Source of the DNA: Syntrophaceae bacterium UBA6087
Lineage (GTDB): Bacteria; Desulfobacterota; Desulfomonilia; UBA1062
NCBI GenBank assembly: GCA_002448235.1
Contig: DIXF01000003.1
Coordinates: 1-64,000, forward strand
Length of the DNA stretch: 64,000 nt
Direction of reading: 5' to 3'
Both the position numbers and the translations under genes were made by a program. Positions 9,638 through 17,885 of this stretch are shown in pieces (position 1 is the first letter of the stretch; every line of letters begins with the position of its first letter). Below the pieces are notes generated by a model. That model saw only the letters and a program-made list of their open reading frames with translations, ran no database searches and was not told where the DNA came from.

Positions 9638-10330
9638 ATGGAATTAAAAATTGGGGAGATTGCAAAGAAAAGCGGAGTTCCTCCTTCTACCATCCGCTAT
9701 TACGTAAGACAGGGCCTGCTTCCCGAGCCTACCAAGGTAAACAAGAGCATGGCCTACTACGATGAAGGCTGCATCGAGAAGATTCAAGCAATCCGCCACC
9801 TGCAGGAGACAAAGTATTTTCCCCTCTCGGTCATAAGAAACATCCTGCGGAGGATAGACGAGGGTTTGACCCTTGAGGAGGCCGAGGCCATTGAAGATGC
9901 GGTTTTCGGCACGCAGGCCGACCTTCCTGCAACCCTTGTGGGTAAAGCCGAGTTTCTGAAGCTCACCGGCTTCAGCGAGCAAGAGCTTGACCTTGCCCTA
10001 AAAACAGGGCTGATCATGCCGTACATCCAGGAGAAGGACGAAACGCGCTATAACCAGGAAGATATCAGATTCGCCAGGGATGTGCTGAAAAGGATCATGG
10101 ATTATGGCCAGGATATCAGGGAACTCAGTTTTTATATCAATCTCGGGAACCAGATCATCGACCAGGAGATCGCCTTGAGGAAAAAGACGGTCAAGGGGAA
10201 ATCTTCAAAGGAAAACATCAAGATAACAACGGAGATCTCGATGATGGCCGATTTTATCAGAACGTATATTCTCAGAAGGCTGTTCCAGAGAAGAATCCAG
10301 ACCACCATATACAAAAGCCTGAAGAGCTGA
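9638..10330 (+). CDS. MerR-family transcriptional regulator
   Basis: This 230-residue DNA-binding regulator has an N-terminal MerR winged helix-turn-helix at about residues 2-72, starting KIGEIAKKSGVPPSTIRYY. A longer helical region of about 155 residues follows instead of the short metal-binding tail of MerR, SoxR or CueR. No Cys-rich effector loop is evident, so an organic or acyl ligand is more likely than a metal (inference). The start is fixed by AAAAGGAG about 8 bp upstream. The leader AAAAGGAGTCTGGT is nearly identical to that of the flavoenzyme gene at 15328. Together with the shared palindrome, this suggests the protein controls itself and both nitronate-monooxygenase-like genes. Confidence 0.88.
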   Translation: MELKIGEIAKKSGVPPSTIRYYVRQGLLPEPTKVNKSMAYYDEGCIEKIQAIRHLQETKYFPLSVIRNILRRIDEGLTLEEAEAIEDAVFGTQADLPATLVGKAEFLKLTGFSEQELDLALKTGLIMPYIQEKDETRYNQEDIRFARDVLKRIMDYGQDIRELSFYINLGNQIIDQEIALRKKTVKGKSSKENIKITTEISMMADFIRTYILRRLFQRRIQTTIYKSLKS

Positions 10331-10625
10331 CGTATTCAGGCTGCCCATCTCTGCGGCCGGACTCTTCCTCTCCCGCAGGGTATGGGTTCACAAAGAGTAT
10401 TTTCTTATCCATAATTATGTAAACTATTTCTCCCTTTTTTCTATCATGAGTCCAATACATTTATAACTTTAATAATTTATTGATTATTTCATTTGCATGT
10501 TTTTTGCTTGCATATAAACAATTCTTTGTTTGAGGTGAATCCATAATCCAATTGTAATGCAACAAGTTGCGGTACTTATACGGTAACATCCCTTGACGGG
10601 GATAAACATGAAAAGAGGTCATATA

Positions 10626-13610
10626 ATGAAAATGATCCGGATACTTTCTCTGACGTCCATCGCGCTGTGTATATTCATAACCTCCCTGTCACTCTCCGGC
10701 TGTGGGGGTGGAGGCGGAGGTGGAGGTGGTGACGAGAGCAAGGGAGAACCTGAAAGCGCCCTTACCGCAACAATAACACTCCCGGCTCAAAACGTGACGA
10801 TCCCCACAGGAAGCTCCTACACCTTCAAAGGACAAGCAACCGGAGGGGTAAGCCCTTATAAGTACACCTGGAGCTTCGGAGGAGACGCTGCAATTCCAAC
10901 CACTCAGGGAGCCGAGGTCACTGCTACATTCAATACCGCAGGCAGTTACACCATAACCCTGACCGTGTCCGATGAAAAAGGCACAACTGCTTCAGATACG
11001 GTTATTGTCACGGTGGAAAAACCAGCTCTGACCGTCGCAATTACTTCGCCCTCATCCAACCATACGATTACTGCAGGACAGTCAATCAGTTTCTCGGGCA
11101 CCGTGAGCGGCGGCGAGGCACCTTATACCTTTATATGGACATTCGGCGACGGCGCCAGTGACATTGCCGGCAGTGATCACTGCACAGTGAGATTCACTCG
11201 GGCAGGCACTTTCGACGTACGATTCAGCGCATCTGACAAAGACAGTTCAAGCACTGATTTAGTTAGGATTCACGTGCTTGCAATTGTTCCAGATCTAACC
11301 GGATTGAGCTGGACAGTAGCGGAAGATAACATCTTAAATAACGGACTCACAATCGGAGATATAACCTGGGAATTCAATACAATAAACGATAGCATAGTTC
11401 TAAGTCAGGATTTGGTTGAAGGGTCTTCTGTGGTTGCGGGGACCCCGATAGATTTGGTTTTATCCTATGGAATCTCCTCGCACGACGGCGTGTTAACAGG
11501 TGTTGCCGACAGCATCTGGCATATGGAGCATTTATCAAATGTCGTTAATGGACAGCGTTGGGATGGATATTCAATATTCCACGAGGATTATCCAAACGTT
11601 CAATGGGCAGACAATCGCAATACATTTATTTCCCAAACGCCTGATAAATTAGTTGAGCAAGTTGATATTGTGGTTACAGAAACAGTAGGCTTGTTTGCCG
11701 AAGTGAAAAAGAACATCGATCCTGACATCTACGGAAAGATGACTACGAGTTTCATATCTTACTCCTTTTCATATCATGAGGAGGGAAACGAAGATCCCAC
11801 CGAGATCTGGTTCGCCAAAGGTACCTGGGAGCTTGCGACTGAAAATGGAAAGCGTTTCTCTGGCATGGTCTATATGGTGCAGGACAACACCAACACTGAA
11901 GTCAGAGGGTGCATCAACGGTGATATATCAGGAACATACAACTCAAACACCACTCATCCGAGCGTTTTCCAGATTTCAACAATATCGGTGAATGGAGAGG
12001 AACCCTACTCCCTAAATGTTCAGTCGAGGAATTTGGGTCATGTCATTCCAATTGCACCAAATAATACAGAATTGCAGATTTTACCAGGCCTTCAATTCGA
12101 AGGATACGGCTATTATTATGTCGGAGATCAACAGGTTAATTTTGGGAGTATCCTGTCAGCAGGTACCCTTTATCTGCTTCCCGAACTCAATGCAGGCGCA
12201 TTTATCGGGATATGGGGCATTACAGGTTCAGAATTCATTCTCGATGGAATGAATAGCGGCAATATTCTCTCCTTTGTTTCCCTCAGGCCTTCACCACTAG
12301 TAGAGAAAATGGTGAATATGCCCTCTCTCGAAGGCATGAGCATTGAGGCTGCGGAGAATATATTAGATTATCTCTTCCAGAGATATCTGGGGATTACAAA
12401 CTATGATCATGTATACAGCGAGATAATCCCTGTGGGCAGAATCGTTGAGCAGATGACCTTGCCTGGAGAAATAATCAGCAGGACCGGCTCCGGTGTATTG
12501 ACCGTATCAGCACCCACAAATGGTTGGAAGTCTATTTCTTGCGGCTACAGTCATAGCCTCGGAATAAAGGCGGACGGCACTCTGTGGGCATGGGGTAGCA
12601 ATGAGTCAGGCCAGCTTGGAATAGGAAGTGATGATGATTCGTACAAGCGCGCACCGGTTCAGATAGGAACTGATAGCTGGCTCGCTGTTTCAGCAGGCGA
12701 ATCGCACAGCCTGGCCCTGAAATCTGACCATACCCTCTGGGCGTGGGGCAACAATGATTTCGGTCAGCTTGGCATCGGCTCAGAATACCCTGAGAGTAGC
12801 GATGTTCCCATCCAGGTAAGCATCCAAGGCATAACATGGAAGGCAATCGCAGCAGGAGGGACACACAGCCTTGCAATAACAGAAGAAGGAGACCTTTGGG
12901 CGTGGGGATACAATGAAAGAGGCCAGCTCGGCGCAGGCTCTGATTTTTCGGGCGATAGGAGCTTTGATCCGGTTATGATAAGCGATTCGGGTGGGTGGAC
13001 AACTCTTGCCGCTGGATATGAGCACAGCCTTGGGATTGAGAGCGGTATCCTTTACGCGTGGGGGGACGACTCCTATGGTCAACTCGGCATAGGCGATATG
13101 GGCACTGAGTATGAATTCTTCAAGGCCTTGCCAACACCTGTTGACGCTCCCAGCGACGTTGAATGGGCTTCAATTTCAGCTGGTGAATACTTCAGTCTCG
13201 GCATTACAACACAGAATCTGCTCTATACCCTCTATACCTGGGGCATAAACAATCTCGGACAGCTCGGATGCTCAACACAAGATTATGAGACCAGCCCCGT
13301 GATAGTCGGACCTGACTGGTTTATAGCAGATTGCGGTTACGATCATGTCATTGCAGTCAAGAACGACGGCAGCCTCTGGGCGTGGGGAAACAATGACCAT
13401 GGACAGATCGGTAATGGATTTATTGGTGTTCAGAATGAACCTTGCCAGATAGGAAGCCTTCTTATTACCGGTCCTGTAAGTGCAGGGGGATACTATTCCA
13501 TAGCGATCGAAGATGATGGCATCGGATCGATCCTGACCTGGGGCGCCAACGATAAGGGCCAACTTGGAGACAGAACCAATTTGGATGTTTATATTCCATC
13601 ACAGATTTAA
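10626..13610 (+). CDS. Lipoprotein with PKD, PASTA and RCC1-propeller domains
   Basis: This 994-residue exported protein starts with a lipoprotein signal ending in LSGC (Cys26), followed by a run of nine glycines as a flexible tether. Two PKD-type beta domains (about 46-131 and 133-217) are followed by a PASTA-like domain (VPDLTGLSWTVAED, about 220-285). Next come an unassigned middle region and a second PASTA-like domain near 570-630. From about residue 633 there are seven RCC1-type repeats with HSLGIKADGTLWAWG and GQLG signatures, about 51 residues each, predicting a complete seven-bladed propeller. I chose ATG 10626 because AGAGG sits 7 bp upstream and it begins the signal peptide. The likely place is the cell surface or periplasm; the ligand is unknown. 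Confidence 0.88.
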   Translation: MKMIRILSLTSIALCIFITSLSLSGCGGGGGGGGGDESKGEPESALTATITLPAQNVTIPTGSSYTFKGQATGGVSPYKYTWSFGGDAAIPTTQGAEVTATFNTAGSYTITLTVSDEKGTTASDTVIVTVEKPALTVAITSPSSNHTITAGQSISFSGTVSGGEAPYTFIWTFGDGASDIAGSDHCTVRFTRAGTFDVRFSASDKDSSSTDLVRIHVLAIVPDLTGLSWTVAEDNILNNGLTIGDITWEFNTINDSIVLSQDLVEGSSVVAGTPIDLVLSYGISSHDGVLTGVADSIWHMEHLSNVVNGQRWDGYSIFHEDYPNVQWADNRNTFISQTPDKLVEQVDIVVTETVGLFAEVKKNIDPDIYGKMTTSFISYSFSYHEEGNEDPTEIWFAKGTWELATENGKRFSGMVYMVQDNTNTEVRGCINGDISGTYNSNTTHPSVFQISTISVNGEEPYSLNVQSRNLGHVIPIAPNNTELQILPGLQFEGYGYYYVGDQQVNFGSILSAGTLYLLPELNAGAFIGIWGITGSEFILDGMNSGNILSFVSLRPSPLVEKMVNMPSLEGMSIEAAENILDYLFQRYLGITNYDHVYSEIIPVGRIVEQMTLPGEIISRTGSGVLTVSAPTNGWKSISCGYSHSLGIKADGTLWAWGSNESGQLGIGSDDDSYKRAPVQIGTDSWLAVSAGESHSLALKSDHTLWAWGNNDFGQLGIGSEYPESSDVPIQVSIQGITWKAIAAGGTHSLAITEEGDLWAWGYNERGQLGAGSDFSGDRSFDPVMISDSGGWTTLAAGYEHSLGIESGILYAWGDDSYGQLGIGDMGTEYEFFKALPTPVDAPSDVEWASISAGEYFSLGITTQNLLYTLYTWGINNLGQLGCSTQDYETSPVIVGPDWFIADCGYDHVIAVKNDGSLWAWGNNDHGQIGNGFIGVQNEPCQIGSLLITGPVSAGGYYSIAIEDDGIGSILTWGANDKGQLGDRTNLDVYIPSQI

Positions 13611-13629
13611 CCATTACACATGGTAGCAC

Positions 13630-13676
13630 AGAGTAACTGCCCACCGGAAAACCAGGCAGTTACTCTCGCCTTTCTT
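13630..13676 (+). terminator. Rho-independent terminator after the propeller lipoprotein
   Basis: AGAGTAACTGCC (13630-13641) pairs with GGCAGTTACTCT (13655-13666) over a short loop, followed by the pyrimidine-rich CGCCTTTCTTT. Confidence 0.8.
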
Positions 13677-13991
13677 TCAGTTCCTCCATACTGCGAGTGT
13701 AAGTTAATTCCGTCATTTGATAAAAAGTTTACCATTTTTAATATTTTTCCCACCATGCACTGAGCTAAGTTATGAATATGAATAGATGCCCACTATTGCA
13801 TGATTTTTGCTAAGTTATTAGTGATATTGTCCGGTGATAGCTTTGTGAGGACAATCATTTGTCTTGGCAAGTAAGGAGGTTTCGTACGGGTTTACATGTT
13901 TCTTATAATAGTTCTTTCTTCCTTCTCCAGCTAGGGCATATGGAGAAGGACATTTTTTTATTACTTCCGATTAAACACTGAGGTGGGCAGT
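13677..13991 (+). other. Intergenic region with leader hairpin and second terminator
   Basis: No ORF is convincing here. ATTGTCC (13826-13832) pairs with GGACAAT (13849-13855). Further on TCCTTCTCCA (13920-13929) pairs with TGGAGAAGGA (13941-13950), followed by CATTTTTTTATTA, a good intrinsic terminator only about 40 bp before the next start codon. It may end a small RNA made from this gap or attenuate the lipoprotein gene. No known riboswitch core was recognised. Confidence 0.5.
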
Positions 13992-15203
13992 ATGAGTTTT
14001 TTCAGGCCTATTACAATCGTCGCCTTATGCATCTTATCCATGTCATTCATCTTTACCGGCTGTTCCAGCGGCAGCGGCAGCGGACCTTTTGCAACCCCTG
14101 AAAGCGTGCAGACAGGGACTTTCCGCGACAGTGCCGTAAACGGCCTATATTATTCATCTCTTTCCTGGAAAGGGTATACCGATAGCAACGGGTCCTTCAG
14201 CTATCAGCCCGGAGAATACATTACGTTCTCAGTAGGAGGCGTCATACTCGGTAAGACTCCGGCCAAAAAATATGTCACCCCGATCGATCTTGTGCCGGGT
14301 GCCACAGATGCTGCAAACCCTACCGTCATAAATATCTGCCGTTTTCTGATATCGCTGGACCAGGACGGCATCCCTGAAAACGGGATTGAAATATCTTCCC
14401 GCACAAGAGACATACTGGCTGCTTTTTCGTTTAATTTCAACGATCCCCTCGAACCGAATCCAGATATAAACAAGCTCTTCGAGCAGCTGAACGACTATGG
14501 GATATTTCCTGAAGAAGAAGATTCCGATCAGCATTTGTTTACCCTTTGCCCCGAAGGGGTTGCTGTGTATCATTTTGAAGATACCCTGTTTGAAATAGAA
14601 CAAGAAGCAATTGAAGCTGAAAATATAGTTCTATCAGCTACAATTACCAGACCTCAGTTGCATGCACTCGTTATCCAGGGACATGCGCTTGCTATCGAAG
14701 GGACTGCTTCTGGCGGGTCAAAACAATACACGTACACCTGGGTGCTCCAGGACAGCAGCCATAACGAGGTCTTTCGAAACAGCTACCCGCCCTCGGTCTC
14801 AACGGCTGCCCCGGGCAATTATACTCTGACTTTATATGTAGATGACTCTGAAGGAGACAGTGCAAGCGATCAGAAACTCATTACCATAATTGACCCGGCA
14901 AGCTACGGCAGCATTCCGGTTAAAGATGAACCTCTCTGGGTTTTTCTTATCGGGCCTGAAACTTTGGTTGTAAAAAAAGGCGAAAGTATTAATATCAAGG
15001 CCAATATTACACAGGGCAATCCTCCGTTTTTCTATACCTGGCTATATCCTGAAGGGGTGAGTTACTCTTTCTCCGATAACCCTCTTGATACCACCTTCAC
15101 ATTCAATACTCCCGGGGTGCACCGGATCAGGTTATACATGAAAGACTCAGCGGACAATCAGGACCATTGTGTACCTTATTTTTTAGTAACCGTTACGGAA
15201 TGA
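13992..15203 (+). CDS. PKD-domain lipoprotein
   Basis: This 403-residue predicted lipoprotein has its lipid-accepting Cys at residue 24 (FTGC), followed by a Ser/Gly linker. Residues about 35-195 form a domain often seen in deltaproteobacterial lipoproteins, beginning with a short beta motif (SAVNGLYYSSLSWKGYTDSN) and a YVTPIDLVPGATDA stretch. The C-terminal half has two PKD-like domains (about 215-300 and 310-403), the first ending YTLTLYVDDSEGD. ATG 13992 follows GAGGTGGG; a GTG nine bases upstream is possible. It probably sits on the envelope with the preceding propeller lipoprotein, but separate terminators suggest separate transcripts. No enzymatic motif is visible. Confidence 0.8.
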   Translation: MSFFRPITIVALCILSMSFIFTGCSSGSGSGPFATPESVQTGTFRDSAVNGLYYSSLSWKGYTDSNGSFSYQPGEYITFSVGGVILGKTPAKKYVTPIDLVPGATDAANPTVINICRFLISLDQDGIPENGIEISSRTRDILAAFSFNFNDPLEPNPDINKLFEQLNDYGIFPEEEDSDQHLFTLCPEGVAVYHFEDTLFEIEQEAIEAENIVLSATITRPQLHALVIQGHALAIEGTASGGSKQYTYTWVLQDSSHNEVFRNSYPPSVSTAAPGNYTLTLYVDDSEGDSASDQKLITIIDPASYGSIPVKDEPLWVFLIGPETLVVKKGESINIKANITQGNPPFFYTWLYPEGVSYSFSDNPLDTTFTFNTPGVHRIRLYMKDSADNQDHCVPYFLVTVTE

Positions 15204-15212
15204 AAACATCCC

Positions 15213-15262
15213 TTGACAAATTGAGCCCTTTCACATATACAACCTTATAGTTTAACTTTAAT
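15213..15262 (+). promoter_or_regulatory. Promoter and MerR-type operator of the first flavoenzyme gene
   Basis: TTGACA (15213-15218), a 17-bp spacer and TATACA (15236-15241) form the promoter. The palindromic CCTTATAGTTTAACTTTAAT follows at 15243-15262. It matches the merR promoter site at 14 of 20 positions, with the same placement after the -10 box. Confidence 0.65.
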
Positions 15263-15327
15263 CTTTACATCGCAAAGGGCTTTCTTGGGAAAAGACCGTG
15301 AAAGCATAATCCGAAAAGGAGTCAGGT

Positions 15328-16470
15328 ATGAAAACTCGGATCACTGAAATGTTGGGCATTCAGCATCCTATCGTATTATCCGGCATGAGCTGGATCAGCG
15401 TGCCGAAGATGGTGGCGGCAGTCTCCAATGCCGGCGGGCTCGGAATCCTGGCTACAGGTCCCCTCGATGCGGATCAGACGAGAAAAGCCATCAAAGAGAT
15501 CAAGAGTCTTACCAACAAACCCTTTGGAACGAATGCGACACTGCTCTTTCCGGGTGCATCCGAGAACGCACAGGTGGCGCTTGACGAGAAAGTACCGGTC
15601 ATCAATTTCTCCCTGGGCAAAGGCGACTGGATCGTGAAAGCCGCTCATGAGTACGGGGCAAAGGTCATCGCAACCGTGGTAAACGACAAGCACGCAAAGA
15701 GAGCACAGGATTACGGATGCGACGGTCTTCTGGTTACCGGTTATGAGGCCGCGGCACATGGCGGGGACGCGACAACATTCTGCCTGATCCCGAGTATCGC
15801 CTCGGCTGTCAGCATCCCGATCATCGCTGCCGGCGGTGTTGCGGACGGAAGAGGCCTGGCAGCCGCACTGGCCCTCGGCGCCGAAGGTGCTGCCATGGGA
15901 ACCCGCCTGATGACTACCCAGGAAAGTCCGCTCCATGAAACATACAAAAATCTTTCCATCGAAAAAAGCGTCTATGACACGGTGTATTCAACCCGTTTCG
16001 ATGGGCTGGGGTGCAGGGTGCTCGACACCAAGGCCGCACGCAAGGCGATCCGCGAGAGCCTGAACCTGAAGAAACTTATCGAGGCGCTTCCGAACTCCAT
16101 GGATATCGCCCGCCAGCTTCACCTCCCCTACTTCAAGCTCTTCCTCGGCGTCATGGCCTCCGGATGGAAGAATGCAAAACAGCTTGCCTTTATGGCCAAT
16201 GCATTCAAAGCCATCAGGGTTGCAACCGAATACGGCGATTTAACGCAGGGGGTCTTGCCCGTAGGACAGTCTACAGGTCTTATTAAGGATAATCCGACCG
16301 TAGCGGAAGTCATTGAAAGGACCGTCAGGGAAGCAGAGGAAGTTATCCAAAGGCTCTCCGGTACGTCGATCCCCGTAAAATCTGCAGCGCCCAGAGCAGA
16401 GAAAGCGAAAGCATCTCCGAAGCCCAAGGCAAAATCATCAAAAAAGGCTTCTCCGGCTGCCGAAGGGTAA
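15328..16470 (+). CDS. Nitronate monooxygenase / FabK-like FMN enzyme
   Basis: This 380-residue flavoprotein belongs to the nitronate monooxygenase (2-nitropropane dioxygenase) superfamily, which shares its TIM barrel with FabK enoyl-ACP reductases and IMP dehydrogenase. Visible marks are the N-terminal GIQHPIVLSGM strand, SNAGGLGILATG, the histidine in YEAAAHGGD, and the phosphate-binding IAAGGVADGRGLAAALALGA followed by GTR. The last 35 or so residues are a Lys/Ala/Pro-rich low-complexity tail not seen in the paralogue at 16639. AAAAGGAG fixes the start. In an anaerobe an oxygen-using role is doubtful, so reduction of an enoyl or other unsaturated substrate is at least as likely. It ends at a strong terminator. 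Confidence 0.85.
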   Translation: MKTRITEMLGIQHPIVLSGMSWISVPKMVAAVSNAGGLGILATGPLDADQTRKAIKEIKSLTNKPFGTNATLLFPGASENAQVALDEKVPVINFSLGKGDWIVKAAHEYGAKVIATVVNDKHAKRAQDYGCDGLLVTGYEAAAHGGDATTFCLIPSIASAVSIPIIAAGGVADGRGLAAALALGAEGAAMGTRLMTTQESPLHETYKNLSIEKSVYDTVYSTRFDGLGCRVLDTKAARKAIRESLNLKKLIEALPNSMDIARQLHLPYFKLFLGVMASGWKNAKQLAFMANAFKAIRVATEYGDLTQGVLPVGQSTGLIKDNPTVAEVIERTVREAEEVIQRLSGTSIPVKSAAPRAEKAKASPKPKAKSSKKASPAAEG

Positions 16471-16502
16471 CGTAAGGTTTTCTTAATCCATAAGCAATAA
16501 AA

Positions 16503-16538
16503 AAAGGGCGGCTTGTTTCAAGCTGCCCTTTTTCTTTT
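16503..16538 (+). terminator. Rho-independent terminator of the first flavoenzyme gene
   Basis: AAAGGGCGGCTT (16503-16514) pairs with AAGCTGCCCTTT (16520-16531), with one G-U pair, then TTTCTTTT. Confidence 0.88.
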
Positions 16539-16572
16539 CATGTGATAACTTTCATAAGTCGTCCTGAGGAAT

Positions 16573-16625
16573 CAAAAATGGGGGCGGGGGGCACCAGCCT
16601 CGATGGGTAGCAGCCGGCGCCCCCA
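16573..16625 (-). terminator. Rho-independent terminator of the minus-strand flavoenzyme gene
   Basis: On the minus strand TGGGGGCG (16625-16618) pairs with CGCCCCCA (16586-16579), followed by TTTTTG. It sits just past the stop codon at 16639. Confidence 0.75.
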
Positions 16626-16638
16626 CGGTATGGATTCG

Positions 16639-17631
16639 TTACTGCTGTACCAGGTTCGTGGCCTTTTTCAGATGCATTACTGCTTCTTCCTGCATTTTCT
16701 CAAGAAGTTCCCTGCAGCTTATGACCTCACGGATATGACCGATGGACTGGCCGACCATAAGCGGAGCATTGTCCACCAGCCCTTTTTCCCATGCCTCTTT
16801 TATCCGTTGCCCCGAGATCAATGGAATCAGCTGATCCAGGCCTCCGCCCTTCTTTTCGACTTCCAGCACATCCGAGATCACCTTGTTCTTCAAGGCCCGG
16901 CCCTGAAGCCCGAGCGTTTTGCAGATCATCGTGGTTTCGAATTCCTGGCGGTTTATGATTTCATTTTTGATGTTCTCATGGACATCGCATTCTTTTGTGG
17001 CGATGAACCTGCTTGCCATCATTACTCCTTGAGCGCCCAGGGTCAGCGCTGCGGCCAGCGACCTTCCGTCTGCGATGCCGCCTACGGTGACAACGGGGAT
17101 GTTGACGGAGTCGACAATCCGCGGCGTGAGGACCATTGTCGTTACATCATCATCCAGGGGATGCCCTCCCTCTTCAAAGCCTGCTGCATAGACGCCGTCG
17201 TAACCGGCCTTTTCGGCGTGCATTGCGTGGCGGACCGATCCCACCTTATGGAAGAGTTTCACGCCTGCGTCCTTAAGCATCGCCACCCCTTCCTTGCCCA
17301 CGGCCTTGTCGAGTGGCGTGCCCGAGACTTCGATCCCTGCTACCCGTTCTTCTGCACATACTCTGGCGTACATCTTATGGTGCTCGCCGGTTATCCGTAT
17401 GGAGGGCAGCAGCGTGAGACCTATCATAAAAGGCTTGTCCGTGAGTCTTTTCACTTCCCGGATGGCGTTCCGGAATTCATCCTCCGTCTCGAAATTCCCC
17501 GCAGTAAGGTTTCCCATTCCTCCTGCGTTAGAAATGGCGGCGCAAAGCTTCGGCCTGCACAGCCACATCATGGCTCCACAGATAACAGGATACTGTATTC
17601 CGAACATCTCAGTGATTGCTGTCTTGATCAT
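16639..17631 (-). CDS. Nitronate monooxygenase / FabK-like FMN enzyme, second copy
   Basis: This 330-residue paralogue of the 15328 product is encoded convergently. Shared landmarks are the TEMFGIQYPVICGAM start, SNAGGMGNLTAG, a histidine in GFEEGGHPLD, and VTVGGIADGRSLAAALTLGA followed by ASR. The residues around the active-site histidine differ from the other copy (EGGHPLD against AAAHGGD), suggesting a different substrate. ATG 17631 is preferred because GGGAGGAACCC lies directly upstream on the minus strand; an in-frame ATG at 17658 lacks a ribosome site. Its upstream region carries the third copy of the MerR-type palindrome (17663-17682). The exact reaction is not known. Confidence 0.85.
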   Translation of the reverse strand: MIKTAITEMFGIQYPVICGAMMWLCRPKLCAAISNAGGMGNLTAGNFETEDEFRNAIREVKRLTDKPFMIGLTLLPSIRITGEHHKMYARVCAEERVAGIEVSGTPLDKAVGKEGVAMLKDAGVKLFHKVGSVRHAMHAEKAGYDGVYAAGFEEGGHPLDDDVTTMVLTPRIVDSVNIPVVTVGGIADGRSLAAALTLGAQGVMMASRFIATKECDVHENIKNEIINRQEFETTMICKTLGLQGRALKNKVISDVLEVEKKGGGLDQLIPLISGQRIKEAWEKGLVDNAPLMVGQSIGHIREVISCRELLEKMQEEAVMHLKKATNLVQQ

Positions 17632-17662
17632 GGGTTCCTCCCGGGAAATTTTTATCAATTTA

Positions 17663-17721
17663 TCTTAAAGTTGAACTTCATGCTTTATGTTTGAAGTACA
17701 TGTTCCTCTGTTTTATGTCAA
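17663..17721 (-). promoter_or_regulatory. MerR-type operator and probable promoter of the second flavoenzyme gene
   Basis: 17663-17682 reads TCTTAAAGTTGAACTTCATG on the plus strand, the most symmetrical of the three related sites. TTGACA on the minus strand (17721-17716) is a good -35 box. The -10 at normal spacing (TACTTC, 17698-17693) is poor, as expected for a promoter needing a MerR-type activator, though this is inference. Confidence 0.55.
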
Positions 17722-17885
17722 GCGAATTCCTAAGATATATTATATCACGGCCGCCATGTCTGAATCGTATGGAGGGACGACTCTTATACACGAAAAACAA
17801 TACGATTTCTCGCACGCTCGACCTTGTTCTTTTAGGATGCCTGTGATAGGACATACCAGCCACACTGAACCAAAGGAGGAACACG

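Noticed and set aside
13677..13991. Cyclic-di-GMP riboswitch before the PKD lipoprotein gene.
   Set aside because: The conserved GEMM core sequences are absent; only simple hairpins are visible.
16603..17694. 363-residue plus-strand frame.
   Set aside because: It lies opposite the minus-strand flavoenzyme gene, which has clear family motifs, a ribosome site and a terminator.
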